Of a stretch of DNA of 64,000 nucleotides, positions 17,464 to 26,164 are shown in pieces. This stretch comes from Chryseobacterium sp. MA9 (GTDB lineage: Bacteria; Bacteroidota; Bacteroidia; Flavobacteriales; Weeksellaceae). Below the pieces are notes generated by a model. The model saw nothing but the letters and a program-made list of their open reading frames with translations. It was not told the DNA's origin and made no database searches. How positions within the stretch are numbered: position 1 is the first letter of the stretch; each line of letters opens with the position of its first letter. A program made the translations under genes and the position numbers. The stretch is from positions 2,232,001-2,296,000 of the forward strand of contig NZ_CP075170.1 of assembly GCF_024399315.1 (NCBI RefSeq). Direction: 5' to 3'.

Positions 17464-19323
17464 ATGAAAATCCATATTTCAGTATTATGTATTCTTTTTT
17501 TCATTCTTGGAAAAGCTCAGAAGACGGAACAGAAAGATACTTTCGTTAAAGACAATTTCACCAAGAAAGAATTTTATATTCCGATGCGTGATGGAGTAAA
17601 ACTTTTCACAGCCGTATATATCCCGAAAGATATATCAAATAAGAACAAGTATCCGTTTCTGATGCAGAGAACCTGCTATAGCATTGCTCCTTACGGAGAG
17701 AGTGAATATAAAACAAAGGTAGGTCCCAACACTTACCTTATGAAAGACAAGTATATTTTTGTGTACCAGGATGTACGCGGAAGATATATGAGTGAAGGTA
17801 CTTTTACCAATATGACCCCGCAGGTAGAGCGAAAAACAAAAAAAGATGTTGATGAAAGTACAGATACTTATGATACTATTGAATGGCTTTTGAAAAACAT
17901 CAAGGATAATAATGGAAAAGCCGGTCAGTTCGGGACATCTTATCCTGGGTTCTATACTGCTGTAGGAACGTTGTCACAACACCCTGCTTTAGTAGCATCC
18001 TCGCCTCAGGCTCCTATTTCTGATTTCTGGAATGATGATTTCCTTCACAACGGAAGATTTATGCTGGGCTATTTCAGAACATTTCCAGTTTTTGGAGTTC
18101 AGAAAACACAGCCTGAAAAACAGGCCTGGTATATGGATTCATTCATCAAGCAGACTTCTGAAGACGGTCTGAAGTTCTACAGAGATATGGGTACCCTGAA
18201 AGATGGATATGAAAAATATTACAAGAATAATTTCTTCATGACAGAAATTATGAATCATACCAACTATGATGAGTTCTGGCAAAAAAGAGGGCTTCTTCCT
18301 CATCTGAAGAATATCAACCACGCTGTAATGACTGTTGGAGGATGGTTTGATGCAGAAGATCTTTCCGGTCCTTTGAATATTTATAAAACCATTGAAAAAA
18401 CAAGTCCGAAAGCTAAAAATACAATTGTAATGGGGCCTTTCTCTCATGGCGGCTGGTCTCAGGAACAAGGGAAGCATTTCCACAGCGAAACGTATTTTGG
18501 TGACAGTATTGCAACCTACTATCAGAAAAATATTGAAACCAGATTCTTCAATCATTACCTGAAAGGCAACACCAAAGAAGATGCCGGACTTCCTGAAGCG
18601 CTGATGTATGATACAGGCGCTAAAGAATGGAAAGAATTTGCTTCTTATCCTCCTAAAAATGCTCAGAAAATTAATTTTTATTTAGCTGATAAAACCTTGA
18701 AAAAAACCTCCGGACAGGGATATTCTGAATATTACAGTGATCCCAACAATCCTGTTTTAAGCTCAGATCATTTGAAGGATTTCAACGGCTTTACTCCAAG
18801 AAATTATATGTCGGAAGACCAGAGATTTGCAGTAGGAAGACCTGATGTACTGACTTTCACAACAGATGTTCTGACAGAAGATATTGCATTTGCCGGAGAG
18901 ATCATGGCCAAACTGAATATTGCATCCACTTCTACAGATGCCGATTTTGCGGTAAAACTAATTGACGTTTACCCTGAAGATTTTAAACCTGCAGAAAAGA
19001 AAGATGGTGTTATCTATGGTAACTATCATCAGATGGTAAGAAGTGAAATAATGCCTGCCAGATTCAGAAATACGAGAGAAAAGGGAGAGGCTTTGGTTCC
19101 TAATCAGAAAACGGCTGTTAATTTCAGACTCCAGGATGTGGTTCACACATTCAAAAAAGGACATAAAATTCAGATTCAGATCAGCAGTACGTGGTTCCCG
19201 CTTTTCGCCATCAATCCACAGAAATTTATGGACAATCCGAATTTTGCCAACAAAGAGGACTATACCAAGGCATTTATTAAAATATATGATGACAGCTCCA
19301 TTGAAGCTGAAGTTTTAAAATAA
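17464..19323 (+). CDS. CocE/NonD family hydrolase (X-Pro dipeptidyl-peptidase S15 fold)
   Basis: A 619-residue secreted hydrolase. Signal peptide to about residue 18 (ILGKAQ), then an alpha/beta-hydrolase domain with the nucleophile Ser159 in GTSYPG and a likely catalytic His in GPFSHGGW, then a C-terminal jelly-roll domain (about 420-619). Relatives include cocaine esterase, glutaryl-7-aminocephalosporanic-acid acylase and alpha-amino-acid ester hydrolases. It could cleave ester or amide bonds in peptides or beta-lactam-like compounds; the physiological substrate is not deducible. It ends at a bidirectional terminator. Confidence 0.9.
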   Translation: MKIHISVLCILFFILGKAQKTEQKDTFVKDNFTKKEFYIPMRDGVKLFTAVYIPKDISNKNKYPFLMQRTCYSIAPYGESEYKTKVGPNTYLMKDKYIFVYQDVRGRYMSEGTFTNMTPQVERKTKKDVDESTDTYDTIEWLLKNIKDNNGKAGQFGTSYPGFYTAVGTLSQHPALVASSPQAPISDFWNDDFLHNGRFMLGYFRTFPVFGVQKTQPEKQAWYMDSFIKQTSEDGLKFYRDMGTLKDGYEKYYKNNFFMTEIMNHTNYDEFWQKRGLLPHLKNINHAVMTVGGWFDAEDLSGPLNIYKTIEKTSPKAKNTIVMGPFSHGGWSQEQGKHFHSETYFGDSIATYYQKNIETRFFNHYLKGNTKEDAGLPEALMYDTGAKEWKEFASYPPKNAQKINFYLADKTLKKTSGQGYSEYYSDPNNPVLSSDHLKDFNGFTPRNYMSEDQRFAVGRPDVLTFTTDVLTEDIAFAGEIMAKLNIASTSTDADFAVKLIDVYPEDFKPAEKKDGVIYGNYHQMVRSEIMPARFRNTREKGEALVPNQKTAVNFRLQDVVHTFKKGHKIQIQISSTWFPLFAINPQKFMDNPNFANKEDYTKAFIKIYDDSSIEAEVLK

Positions 19324-19327
19324 ACTG

Positions 19328-19357
19328 AAAAAGCTGTTCGTTTGAACAGCTTTTTTT
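19328..19357. terminator. Bidirectional terminator
   Basis: AAAAAGCTGTTC / GAACAGCTTTTT stem, shared by the CocE-type hydrolase and the leftward alkB. Confidence 0.88.
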
Positions 19358-19385
19358 ATAGTCTCTCGTAAATCTGCAAGATTTT

Positions 19386-19997
19386 TTATTCTTCAATGGT
19401 TCTGAACGTCAGGTTTACTCTGGGAGTTTTCACTTTTGTAGTGGGAGGAAGCCTGTGAAGCCAGTTGTCCTGAGTAGTTCCTTTCATGATTAATAAACTT
19501 CCGTTTTCCAGGAATATTTCTACCTTTTCTTTGGTTGTTTTATGTTTAAATAAAAATTTTCTTTCTGCCCCAAAAGTCAGAGAAGCAATTGCACCGTGTT
19601 TCTTCAGATCCGTTTCGCCATCACTGTGGTAAGCCATTCCTTCACTTCCGTCATGATATAAATTGAGCAGACATGAATTGTAGGTTTCTCCTGAAACTTC
19701 TTCACATTTTTTCTTCAGTTCCAGTAATTCCGGAGTCCAGAATTTTGCATATTTTGTCCGTTTAGAATACGTATATTCAAAAGGTTTTTCTCCAAACCAG
19801 GCCACTTTTCTTTTGGTTAAAATCAATTTTCCAAAGATAATTGCTTCATCATTTTCCCATGGAATCTGGTTCAGCAAATAGGTATAAAAAGAATCGGAAA
19901 GCTCTTTAGAAAAAACCTTTCCGTAATAATGAACGGTTCCGTCATGCGGAAGTATGTTTAAGGGATAGTCTGATATTTCTTCAAAGAGACTCATCAT
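19386..19997 (-). CDS. alkB: Alpha-ketoglutarate-dependent dioxygenase AlkB
   Basis: 203 residues. AlkB-type enzymes oxidatively demethylate 1-methyladenine and 3-methylcytosine in DNA or RNA. Iron ligands His124 and Asp126 are in AYHSDGE and His181 in NWLHRLPP. The 2-oxoglutarate-binding arginines are in PRVNLTFR (193, 199). The architecture is closer to the ALKBH2/3-like group than to E. coli AlkB. It lies downstream of an AraC-methyltransferase gene, so the two form an alkylation-damage neighbourhood like the ada-alkB operon of enterobacteria, although a repeat element separates them. Confidence 0.92.
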   Translation of the reverse strand: MMSLFEEISDYPLNILPHDGTVHYYGKVFSKELSDSFYTYLLNQIPWENDEAIIFGKLILTKRKVAWFGEKPFEYTYSKRTKYAKFWTPELLELKKKCEEVSGETYNSCLLNLYHDGSEGMAYHSDGETDLKKHGAIASLTFGAERKFLFKHKTTKEKVEIFLENGSLLIMKGTTQDNWLHRLPPTTKVKTPRVNLTFRTIEE

Positions 19998-20114
19998 AGC
20001 TTTTTTAATTTAAATGCTTTATTTTGCAAAAGGTACAATGTAAAATGTATTTATGATCTTAATAATTAAACATAAATTACACCAATATTTTCACAAATAA
20101 CACCATATCTTTTG

Positions 20115-20185
20115 CATCAATAGAAACGGACTTTAGTCCGTTTAATAAAAAAGAAGGTTAATCCTTTGGCTTTAGCCAAAACTTA
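20115..20185. repeat. Dispersed two-palindrome repeat, GGCTAAAGCC family, copy 2 (inverted)
   Basis: On the plus strand: CATCAATAGAAACGGACTTT, AGTCCGTTTAATAAAA, then TTTGGCTTTAGCCAAAAC. Both palindromes (ACGGACTTTAGTCCGT and TTTGGCTTTAGCCAAA) are perfect, making this the best-preserved copy. It sits between the ada-like gene and alkB. Confidence 0.75.
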
Positions 20186-20200
20186 TCAATATGTTTTATT

Positions 20201-21043
20201 TCAGGAATAAATATGTGAACCTTCCCAGCCCACAATCATCTGTTTTCTTTCATTTCCCCATCGATATCCACCGAGATGTCCCGTAGACTGAATCACACGG
20301 TGACATGGGATAAGAAATGCAACAGGATTACTACCAATAGCTGTTCCTACTGCTCTGGATGCCTTAGGATTTCCTATTTTTTCTGCCAGGCTGCCATAAG
20401 TAGACAATTTTCCCATGGGAATTGTCAATAGGCTTTCCCAGACTTTAAGCTGAAAATCGGTTCCTTTTAAATGTAATTTTATAGTATTGAGTTTTGTCCA
20501 GTCTTTATCAAATATGGACAGTGCATTCTTTTGAAGAACATCTTGCAGTTCAGTAAAAGTAGCATTGGGGAACTTTTGTTTCAGCTCCCCTAATGCTGTT
20601 TCTTTATTGTCTTCAAAAGCCATATAGCAGATTCCTTTTTCTGTAGAAGCTACTATTATATTTCCGAAAGGGCTTTCAGAAAAACTGTAATGAATACTAA
20701 GGCTTTTTCCGCCATTTTTATATTCTGCCGGAGACATTCCTTCTACCTTTACAAACAGGTCATGAAGCCTGCTGGTACTGGAAAATCCTGTCTCGTAAGC
20801 AGTATCAAACAAACTTGCTCTTTCTTCCTTCAATAAATTTTTAGCATGTTCAAGACTGATGAACTGCAAAAACTTTTTCGGACTTGTTCCCGCCCAATCT
20901 GTAAAGATTTTCTGAAAATGGGCGGGACTTAAATGAATATTCTCTGCCACTTCCTCCAAACTTGGCTGAAGCCTGAAATTGCTCTGGATATATTCTATCG
21001 CTTTAGCAATTCTGTTATAATCTATCTGATTTTGTGTGGACAT
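20201..21043 (-). CDS. AraC regulator fused to O6-methylguanine-DNA methyltransferase (Ada-like)
   Basis: 280 residues: an AraC-type double helix-turn-helix at about 8-108 (SLEEVAENIHLSPAHFQKIF), followed by a methylated-DNA-protein-cysteine methyltransferase domain (about 120-275) with the acceptor Cys247 in IPCHRV. It repairs O6-methylguanine by irreversible transfer to Cys247. Unlike E. coli Ada (354 residues), it lacks the N-terminal zinc domain whose methylated cysteine turns Ada into an activator. The signal that switches the AraC part is therefore unclear. Adjacent alkB is the obvious regulatory target (inference). Confidence 0.92.
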   Translation of the reverse strand: MSTQNQIDYNRIAKAIEYIQSNFRLQPSLEEVAENIHLSPAHFQKIFTDWAGTSPKKFLQFISLEHAKNLLKEERASLFDTAYETGFSSTSRLHDLFVKVEGMSPAEYKNGGKSLSIHYSFSESPFGNIIVASTEKGICYMAFEDNKETALGELKQKFPNATFTELQDVLQKNALSIFDKDWTKLNTIKLHLKGTDFQLKVWESLLTIPMGKLSTYGSLAEKIGNPKASRAVGTAIGSNPVAFLIPCHRVIQSTGHLGGYRWGNERKQMIVGWEGSHIYS

Positions 21044-21112
21044 TGTATTGTTATTTTACCTCACAAATTTCCAAAGAATACACGGCAGAAAAAATCCGAT
21101 TCTTGCGGAATA

Positions 21113-21970
21113 TTAGTTGTTGTTATAAATATCGTTATAAGCAAGCATTTTATAATATAACTTAGCGGCAAGGAAAGCTGTTGGTTTAGCCATTGGAGAA
21201 TCCATTAATTCTACAATATCAAATGCCACTACGTTACATTTCTCAAATACTTTTCTTAATAATTCCAGTGTTGGATACCATTGTAATCCACCTGGTTCAG
21301 GAGTTCCTGTAGAAGGAGCAATGGAAGGATCAAAAGCATCTAAATCAATAGTGATATAAACGTTTCCAGATACTTTTTCCAATACATCATTGACCCAGTT
21401 TTCGTTATTCGCAATTTCGTGAGCAAAGAATACTCTTCCTTCCGGTAAATATTGAGCTTCTTCAACGTCCATAGAACGAATTCCCACCTGAACTAAGTTA
21501 TGTTTCTGGTTAGCTTCAAACACAGCACAAGCGTGATTAGAAGTAGAACCATGGAACTCAGGACGTAAATCTGTATGAGCATCTAACTGAAGAACGGTAA
21601 GGTTCTCAAATTTCTCTCCTACTGCACGGATAGAACCGATAGACACAGAGTGTTCACCTCCAAATAAAGTAAATACTTTCCCTTCATTGTTCAAAAGTTC
21701 TTTTGTTTTCTGGTAAACAGCTTCTGTCATTGCTTCCGGGCTTGAATTTTCAGAAACTTCTCCTGCCAGGTATACTCCCTGAAGATAAGGTTCTGTTTGG
21801 GTTTCAATATCATAAAGCTCCATGTTTTCAGAAGCGTTTAAGAATAATTCAGGGCCTTTATCAGCGCCTTTTCCCCATGTTGAAGTTCCATCATAAGGAA
21901 CAGTTACCAACATTACTTTCGAATTCTCTAGCGTTGCGTTTTCCTCGGGAATTCCTGCGTATGTTTTCAT
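21113..21970 (-). CDS. speB: Agmatinase
   Basis: A 285-residue ureohydrolase of the arginase superfamily with the full dimanganese site: His107 (GGEHSVS), Asp130/His132/Asp134 (DAHTD) and Asp209/Asp211 (IDLDAFD). It hydrolyses agmatine to putrescine and urea. Arginine decarboxylase is encoded about 1.1 kb upstream on the same strand, with a convergent HAD gene between them, so both steps of Arg to putrescine are local. Formiminoglutamase or guanidinobutyrase activity is possible but less likely given this context. Confidence 0.88.
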   Translation of the reverse strand: MKTYAGIPEENATLENSKVMLVTVPYDGTSTWGKGADKGPELFLNASENMELYDIETQTEPYLQGVYLAGEVSENSSPEAMTEAVYQKTKELLNNEGKVFTLFGGEHSVSIGSIRAVGEKFENLTVLQLDAHTDLRPEFHGSTSNHACAVFEANQKHNLVQVGIRSMDVEEAQYLPEGRVFFAHEIANNENWVNDVLEKVSGNVYITIDLDAFDPSIAPSTGTPEPGGLQWYPTLELLRKVFEKCNVVAFDIVELMDSPMAKPTAFLAAKLYYKMLAYNDIYNNN

Positions 21971-22020
21971 ATATAATTATTAATTAAAAAATTAAATGAT
22001 TGAAAAATTATAAGATTCCA

Positions 22021-22028
22021 CAAAGATA
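22021..22028 (-). promoter_or_regulatory. Candidate -7 box for speB
   Basis: A perfect TATCTTTG on the minus strand 50 bases before the agmatinase ATG. No convincing TTTG -33 element was found at 17-23 bases. Confidence 0.35.
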
Positions 22029-22030
22029 CG

Positions 22031-22090
22031 AAGAGTTTACGAGTTGGAGAGTAAGAGTGTCGGAGAGTTTGTGAGTTACAGACTCTCTCT
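22031..22090. repeat. Degenerate GAGTTTG/GAGAGT-rich low-complexity stretch
   Basis: Loose tandem units such as GAGTTTACGAGTTGGAGAGT and GGAGAGTTTGTGAGT. It is non-coding, in the divergent gap between speB and the HAD gene. Confidence 0.4.
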
Positions 22091-22180
22091 TGATACTTGC
22101 TACATATCATCTATTCCCTATTCCCTTTATTCATTTTCCATTCTCAAATCAAATAGTTATTTTTGTACAAAACTCATTAT

Positions 22181-22840
22181 ATGCCTTTAAAAGCTGTTCT
22201 TTTCGATATGGATGGAGTGATTGTAGATACAGAGCCATTGCATAGAAAAGCTTATTTCAAAACGTTTGATGAATTGGAAATTGCTGTTTCCGAAGAGTTG
22301 TATACCTCTTTTACCGGAGCATCAACCAAAAGAGTTTCTGAAACTTTGATCAATGAATTTAATTTAAATCAGACTTACGAAGCAATTGCAGGAATCAAAA
22401 GGTCTCATTTCAAAGATTATTTTTATAATGATGATGAATTTGATTTGATTCCGGGAGTAAGAAAACTGATTGAACATTATCATGAAAATGGAATAAAACT
22501 TATTCTGGCTTCTTCGGCTACCATGGTAACGATCAATATGGTTTTTGAAAAATTCGGGTTGGAAAAATATTTCAGCGGAAAGATCAGTGGTGCCGATTTA
22601 AAAGAATCAAAACCTCATCCCGAAGTTTTTTTACTGGCTGCAGAAATGGCTGGTGAACCAGTTGAAAACTGTATGGTGATTGAGGATTCTACCAACGGAA
22701 TTCTTGCCGCACATAGGGCCAAAATTTTCTGTGCAGCTTACAGAAGTCCTCATTCAAAAAATCAGGATTATACGCTGGCAGATACTGTAGTTACTGATTA
22801 TGAAGAATTAGAACTGGATAAAATTTCAAAATATTTTTAA
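22181..22840 (+). CDS. HAD-superfamily phosphatase/phosphomutase, beta-phosphoglucomutase-like
   Basis: 219 residues from the ATG at 22181; an upstream TTG at 22163 adds six residues and is unlikely. HAD motif I FDMDGVIVDTEP holds Asp9 and Asp11. Motif II is LASSA, motif III lies in the KPHPE segment, and motif IV is VIEDSTNG. The cap insert after motif I is the subfamily I helical type. Such proteins are phosphoglucomutases, phosphoglycolate phosphatases or sugar-phosphate phosphatases. The exact substrate is not predictable. It stands alone, ending at a 15-bp terminator. Confidence 0.88.
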   Translation: MPLKAVLFDMDGVIVDTEPLHRKAYFKTFDELEIAVSEELYTSFTGASTKRVSETLINEFNLNQTYEAIAGIKRSHFKDYFYNDDEFDLIPGVRKLIEHYHENGIKLILASSATMVTINMVFEKFGLEKYFSGKISGADLKESKPHPEVFLLAAEMAGEPVENCMVIEDSTNGILAAHRAKIFCAAYRSPHSKNQDYTLADTVVTDYEELELDKISKYF

Positions 22841-22842
22841 AT

Positions 22843-22878
22843 AACAAAGCTCTCAGAAAAATCTGAGAGCTTTGTTTT
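22843..22878 (+). terminator. Rho-independent terminator
   Basis: A 15-bp stem AACAAAGCTCTCAGA with its complement and a TTTT tail, directly after the HAD stop. Confidence 0.9.
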
Positions 22879-22888
22879 GTATGTACTT

Positions 22889-22911
22889 TGTCATCTGAAC
22901 GAAGTGAAGAC
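22889..22911. repeat. Half copy of the TCATTCTGA/GAAGAATCTC family
   Basis: TGTCATCTGAACGAAGTGAAG resembles the left arm of 8186-8264. It lies 78 bases before another repeat copy (22990). Confidence 0.4.
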
Positions 22912-22989
22912 CCTTAAGCCTTAATAAAAAACTTAATGGTTAATTTTTAAAAACATTAAGATTCATTGAGTAATTAAGATTATTAAGGA

Positions 22990-23026
22990 GAGATTGCTTC
23001 GTCACTTTCGTTCCTCGCAATGACAG
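22990..23026. repeat. TCATTGCGAGGAAC family, copy 2 (inverted)
   Basis: GAGATTGCTTCGTCACTTTC followed by GTTCCTCGCAATGACAG, the reverse complement of the element at 1337-1371. It lies just downstream of the arginine decarboxylase stop. Confidence 0.7.
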
Positions 23027-23035
23027 ATTAAATTA

Positions 23036-24430
23036 TTATTTATAACCAAGAATTTTCAATATATCTTCCGGTTCCTGCTTCTCACGGAAAATTTCATATT
23101 GCAATTCACCGTTTTCATCTTTTTGAATCAGGACGTGTCTCGGCTGAGGCATCAGACAGTGGTGTACTCCGCCGTATCCTCCGATTGTTTCCTGATAAGC
23201 TCCAGTATGGAAGAATCCAATATACAATGGTTTAGTGTCACTGAAAACCGGTAAATAAATGGCGTTGGTATGCTGTTCAGAGTTATAATAGTCATCTGAA
23301 TCACAAGTCAGTCCTCCTAAGAATACCCTTTCATAAGAATCTTCCCAACGGTTTAGCGGAAGCATGATAAAGTGTCTTGAAATTGCCCATGTATCAGGAA
23401 GGGTGGTCATGAAAGAAGAGTCAATCATATTCCATTTTTCTCTGTCATTCTGGCGTTTCTGAGAAATGATCTTATAAAGATTCGCACCGCTTTCTCCTAC
23501 AGTAAAGCTTCCGAATTCTGTATAGATATTAGGTTCTTCTACTCCTTCTTCTTCACAGAATTTTTTAATCTGAGAAACAATCTCTTCTACCATATACTGA
23601 TAGTCATAATCAAAGTTCAAAGAAGTTTTGATTGGGAAACCACCTCCGATATTCAATGAATTTACTTCCGGAGCGATTTTTTTCAAACGTGCATATACAC
23701 GAAGACATTTGTACAATTCATTCCAGTAGTAAGAAGTATCTTTGATTCCGGTATTGATGAAGAAGTGAAGCATTTTCAATCTTGCATTCGGGTGTTCGGC
23801 AATCTTCTGGCTGTAATAAGGAATAATATCTTTATATCCGATTCCTAATCTTGAGGTATAGAACTCGAACTTCGGTTCTTCCTCCGATGCTATTCTGATT
23901 CCGATATTAAAAGTAGAATCAATGCTTTCTGTAAGTTTATCCAATTCTCTGTAATTATCAAGAATCGGGGTAATATTTTCAAAACCGTTGTTGATCATAT
24001 CTGAAATATTTGTCAGATAATCATCCGTTTTGAAGCCATTACAGATTACTTCAATGTTTTTATCTACTTTCCCTTTTTCGTAAAGAGATTTTACAATATC
24101 CATGTCATAAGCAGAAGAGGTTTCTATCGAAATGTCATTCTTCAGAGCTTCTTCCAATACAAAATTGAAATGACTGGATTTTGTGCAATAGCAGTAGGTA
24201 TAATTCTTTTTATATCCGGTTTTTTCAAAAGCTTCTTTAAACCAGCTTTTGGCCTTCTGAATATTTTGAGAAATTCTCGGCAGATAGCTAATCTTTAGCG
24301 GAGTGCCAAATTGTTCAACTACATCCATCAATGGAACGTCGTGAAACAACAAATTGTTCTCAGATACATTAAATTCCTCCGTAGGAAAATATAATGTCTG
24401 ATCAATAAGTTCCGAGTACTTTATTTTCAT
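23036..24430 (-). CDS. speA: Biosynthetic arginine decarboxylase (fold III, PLP)
   Basis: 464 residues of the alanine-racemase-fold decarboxylases (ODC/DAPDC/ADC). The PLP lysine is probably Lys84 in CYCTKSSHF. The glycine-rich phosphate-binding loop is SLNIGGGFPIK. A C-terminal active-site cysteine/aspartate motif appears as LGGLTCDSDD. It is shorter than E. coli SpeA (about 630-658), as is usual for Bacteroidota enzymes annotated as arginine decarboxylase. The product agmatine would be used by the agmatinase at 21113-21970. A related diamino-acid decarboxylase activity is the alternative. Confidence 0.82.
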   Translation of the reverse strand: MKIKYSELIDQTLYFPTEEFNVSENNLLFHDVPLMDVVEQFGTPLKISYLPRISQNIQKAKSWFKEAFEKTGYKKNYTYCYCTKSSHFNFVLEEALKNDISIETSSAYDMDIVKSLYEKGKVDKNIEVICNGFKTDDYLTNISDMINNGFENITPILDNYRELDKLTESIDSTFNIGIRIASEEEPKFEFYTSRLGIGYKDIIPYYSQKIAEHPNARLKMLHFFINTGIKDTSYYWNELYKCLRVYARLKKIAPEVNSLNIGGGFPIKTSLNFDYDYQYMVEEIVSQIKKFCEEEGVEEPNIYTEFGSFTVGESGANLYKIISQKRQNDREKWNMIDSSFMTTLPDTWAISRHFIMLPLNRWEDSYERVFLGGLTCDSDDYYNSEQHTNAIYLPVFSDTKPLYIGFFHTGAYQETIGGYGGVHHCLMPQPRHVLIQKDENGELQYEIFREKQEPEDILKILGYK

Positions 24431-24552
24431 TTCTAAACAAGTGAATTAAGAAATGCAAAATTGCTAAAAAAGTTTGATTTTAGGGTGTTAAAATTATTAT
24501 AATTTTAAATAAAGATCCAATATTGTATCCTGCAAAAATTTATCTCTGATAA

Positions 24553-25428
24553 TCAATAGGTAAACTTTTGAATATACTCTTTTCTTTTGATATCTGAAAT
24601 CCCTAATACCTGCTGAATATAGGCATCTGTGGAGCCATACTTTTTATCAATCTCCCCAAAAGCAGCATCAAGGTATTTTTTTTCTACCCAGCTCAGTTTT
24701 TCCAGCACCTGTAAATCCATCTTTGGATAGATGAAATGTAAGCTGTTGGCAAGACGAAGTCTTTTCTGAATCATATCTTTTCTGTAGTTGTTGGATAGAA
24801 GATATTCATTATAAATAATCTCTTTATCAAACTTCAGTATAGTTAAGATAAGCGCTGTGGTAATTCCTGTTCTATCTTTTCCTGCAGTACAGTGGTACAA
24901 AACAGGATCTTCAGATTCCAGGATCTCAGTGATGATTTTCTTTATGACTTCCGGGTTTTCTGTAACGTATTCACGATAGAAATCTATCATTCTTTTGTCT
25001 GCATCAGAAGCATTTACCTTACCTTTCAGAACCAGTTTTTTTGCCTGGGCCAGCTGATCTCCTTCATCTTCAAACGCTGAATATTTTTTATAGGTTACCG
25101 ATGCAGGAAGCTGATCCGGTTTCTGAGAGATTTCTTTAGAATTTCTAAGATCAATTATTTCTTTTATTCCCAGCTTATCTATATCATCAAAAGATTTCTT
25201 TTTAAGCTTATGAAGATGTGCACTTCTGTAGAACCTTCCCTCTTTTAAAGTTCTTCCGTCTCTATTTTTAATATTTCCTACCGTCCGGAAGTTGGTTACT
25301 TTCTTAACATGAATTACTTTTTCAGTTTCATTTTTACCATATTCAGGTGTTTCAAAATGCTGTGTTTTGCATGAAACAATACTGCATAATGAAATGGTGA
25401 AAACTGATATTTTGATTAGTTTATTCAA
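24553..25428 (-). CDS. Tyrosine/dual-specificity phosphatase, lipoprotein
   Basis: 291 residues. The N-terminal lipoprotein signal ends SIVSC (Cys20). The catalytic P-loop HCTAGKDRTG has nucleophile Cys180 and Arg186, and an upstream Asp-containing RNSKEI region follows IIDLR. This matches the bacterial tyrosine phosphatase family (Y_phosphatase3), which also acts on phosphoinositides in some pathogens. Lipidation places it in the periplasm or outer membrane, which is odd for a signalling phosphatase and suggests action on extracytoplasmic phosphate esters (inference). Confidence 0.85.
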   Translation of the reverse strand: MNKLIKISVFTISLCSIVSCKTQHFETPEYGKNETEKVIHVKKVTNFRTVGNIKNRDGRTLKEGRFYRSAHLHKLKKKSFDDIDKLGIKEIIDLRNSKEISQKPDQLPASVTYKKYSAFEDEGDQLAQAKKLVLKGKVNASDADKRMIDFYREYVTENPEVIKKIITEILESEDPVLYHCTAGKDRTGITTALILTILKFDKEIIYNEYLLSNNYRKDMIQKRLRLANSLHFIYPKMDLQVLEKLSWVEKKYLDAAFGEIDKKYGSTDAYIQQVLGISDIKRKEYIQKFTY

Positions 25429-25440
25429 TATTTTTAATAA

Positions 25441-25508
25441 GTTTGGGCTAAAGCAAGTGGATTCGTCTATTTTTTATTAAATGGGCTAAAGCCCCCTTCT
25501 ATTGACAA
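25441..25508. repeat. Dispersed two-palindrome repeat, GGCTAAAGCC family, copy 3
   Basis: TTTGGGCTAAAGCAAGTGGA, then TTTTTTATTAAATGGGCTAAAGCCC and TTCTATTGA. The spacing and the conserved TTATTAAA between the two palindromes match the inverted copy at 20115-20185. Confidence 0.7.
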
Positions 25509-25516
25509 TTGATTCT

Positions 25517-26164
25517 TTAATAAATTGTTGGATATTCTATTTCGCTGATTCCTACAAATAATAAGACATCACCTGATTCATATTCTACGGAAATTTCATC
25601 TTCAACGGCAAAGTTTCGGGTTCCTATTCTTGAAGTAATGCTTAGAGTTTCATTCGTCAAAGGCCAGTTGAGTCCTTTCGTTGTAATATTATTCACTGAT
25701 GGAAATGGATAGAGAGAAATCATTCTATTCTTTGCACCTTCCAATCTAAAATGATTGGGAATGAAGTAGTATTCTGAAAATTCATCATAAAATTTAATTT
25801 CCATTTGATCTTTGAATGTATAAGCAACGGTAAGGTTTCCAAGAAAATGATCCTGCTCGCCTCCACTTCCTCCGAAAACATCAATCTCCGAAAATCCTTT
25901 TTCCAAAATGATTTCCAACGCTTTGTGAAAATCTGTTTTTTCCTGATCCAATGTAAGGATAAATTTTTCCTGATACATATCTTCATCTGATCCGGAATGC
26001 GAATCAAAATCACCGGATATAAAATCCAGCCTGTCCATTGGGAAGCCCATTTTTTTTAAATAGTGAAACGCACCGTCTGTACAGGCGATCAAGTCATAAT
26101 GATCAAGATCAGGGAAAGATTGGGGAGCATCTCCGTTGATGAAAAGTAATGTTTTATCTCTCAT
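25517..26164 (-). CDS. Thiamine diphosphokinase
   Basis: 215 residues matching bacterial thiamine pyrophosphokinases, which convert thiamine plus ATP to thiamine diphosphate and AMP. Recognisable parts are DGAFHYLKK near 30, ISGDFDSHSG near 50 (Asp-rich ATP/Mg site), TDFHKALE near 80, and GGSGGEQDHFLGN near 100, with a C-terminal beta-sandwich. The start overlaps the end of the cobalamin adenosyltransferase gene by 11 bases, so they are co-translated. Confidence 0.9.
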   Translation of the reverse strand: MRDKTLLFINGDAPQSFPDLDHYDLIACTDGAFHYLKKMGFPMDRLDFISGDFDSHSGSDEDMYQEKFILTLDQEKTDFHKALEIILEKGFSEIDVFGGSGGEQDHFLGNLTVAYTFKDQMEIKFYDEFSEYYFIPNHFRLEGAKNRMISLYPFPSVNNITTKGLNWPLTNETLSITSRIGTRNFAVEDEISVEYESGDVLLFVGISEIEYPTIY

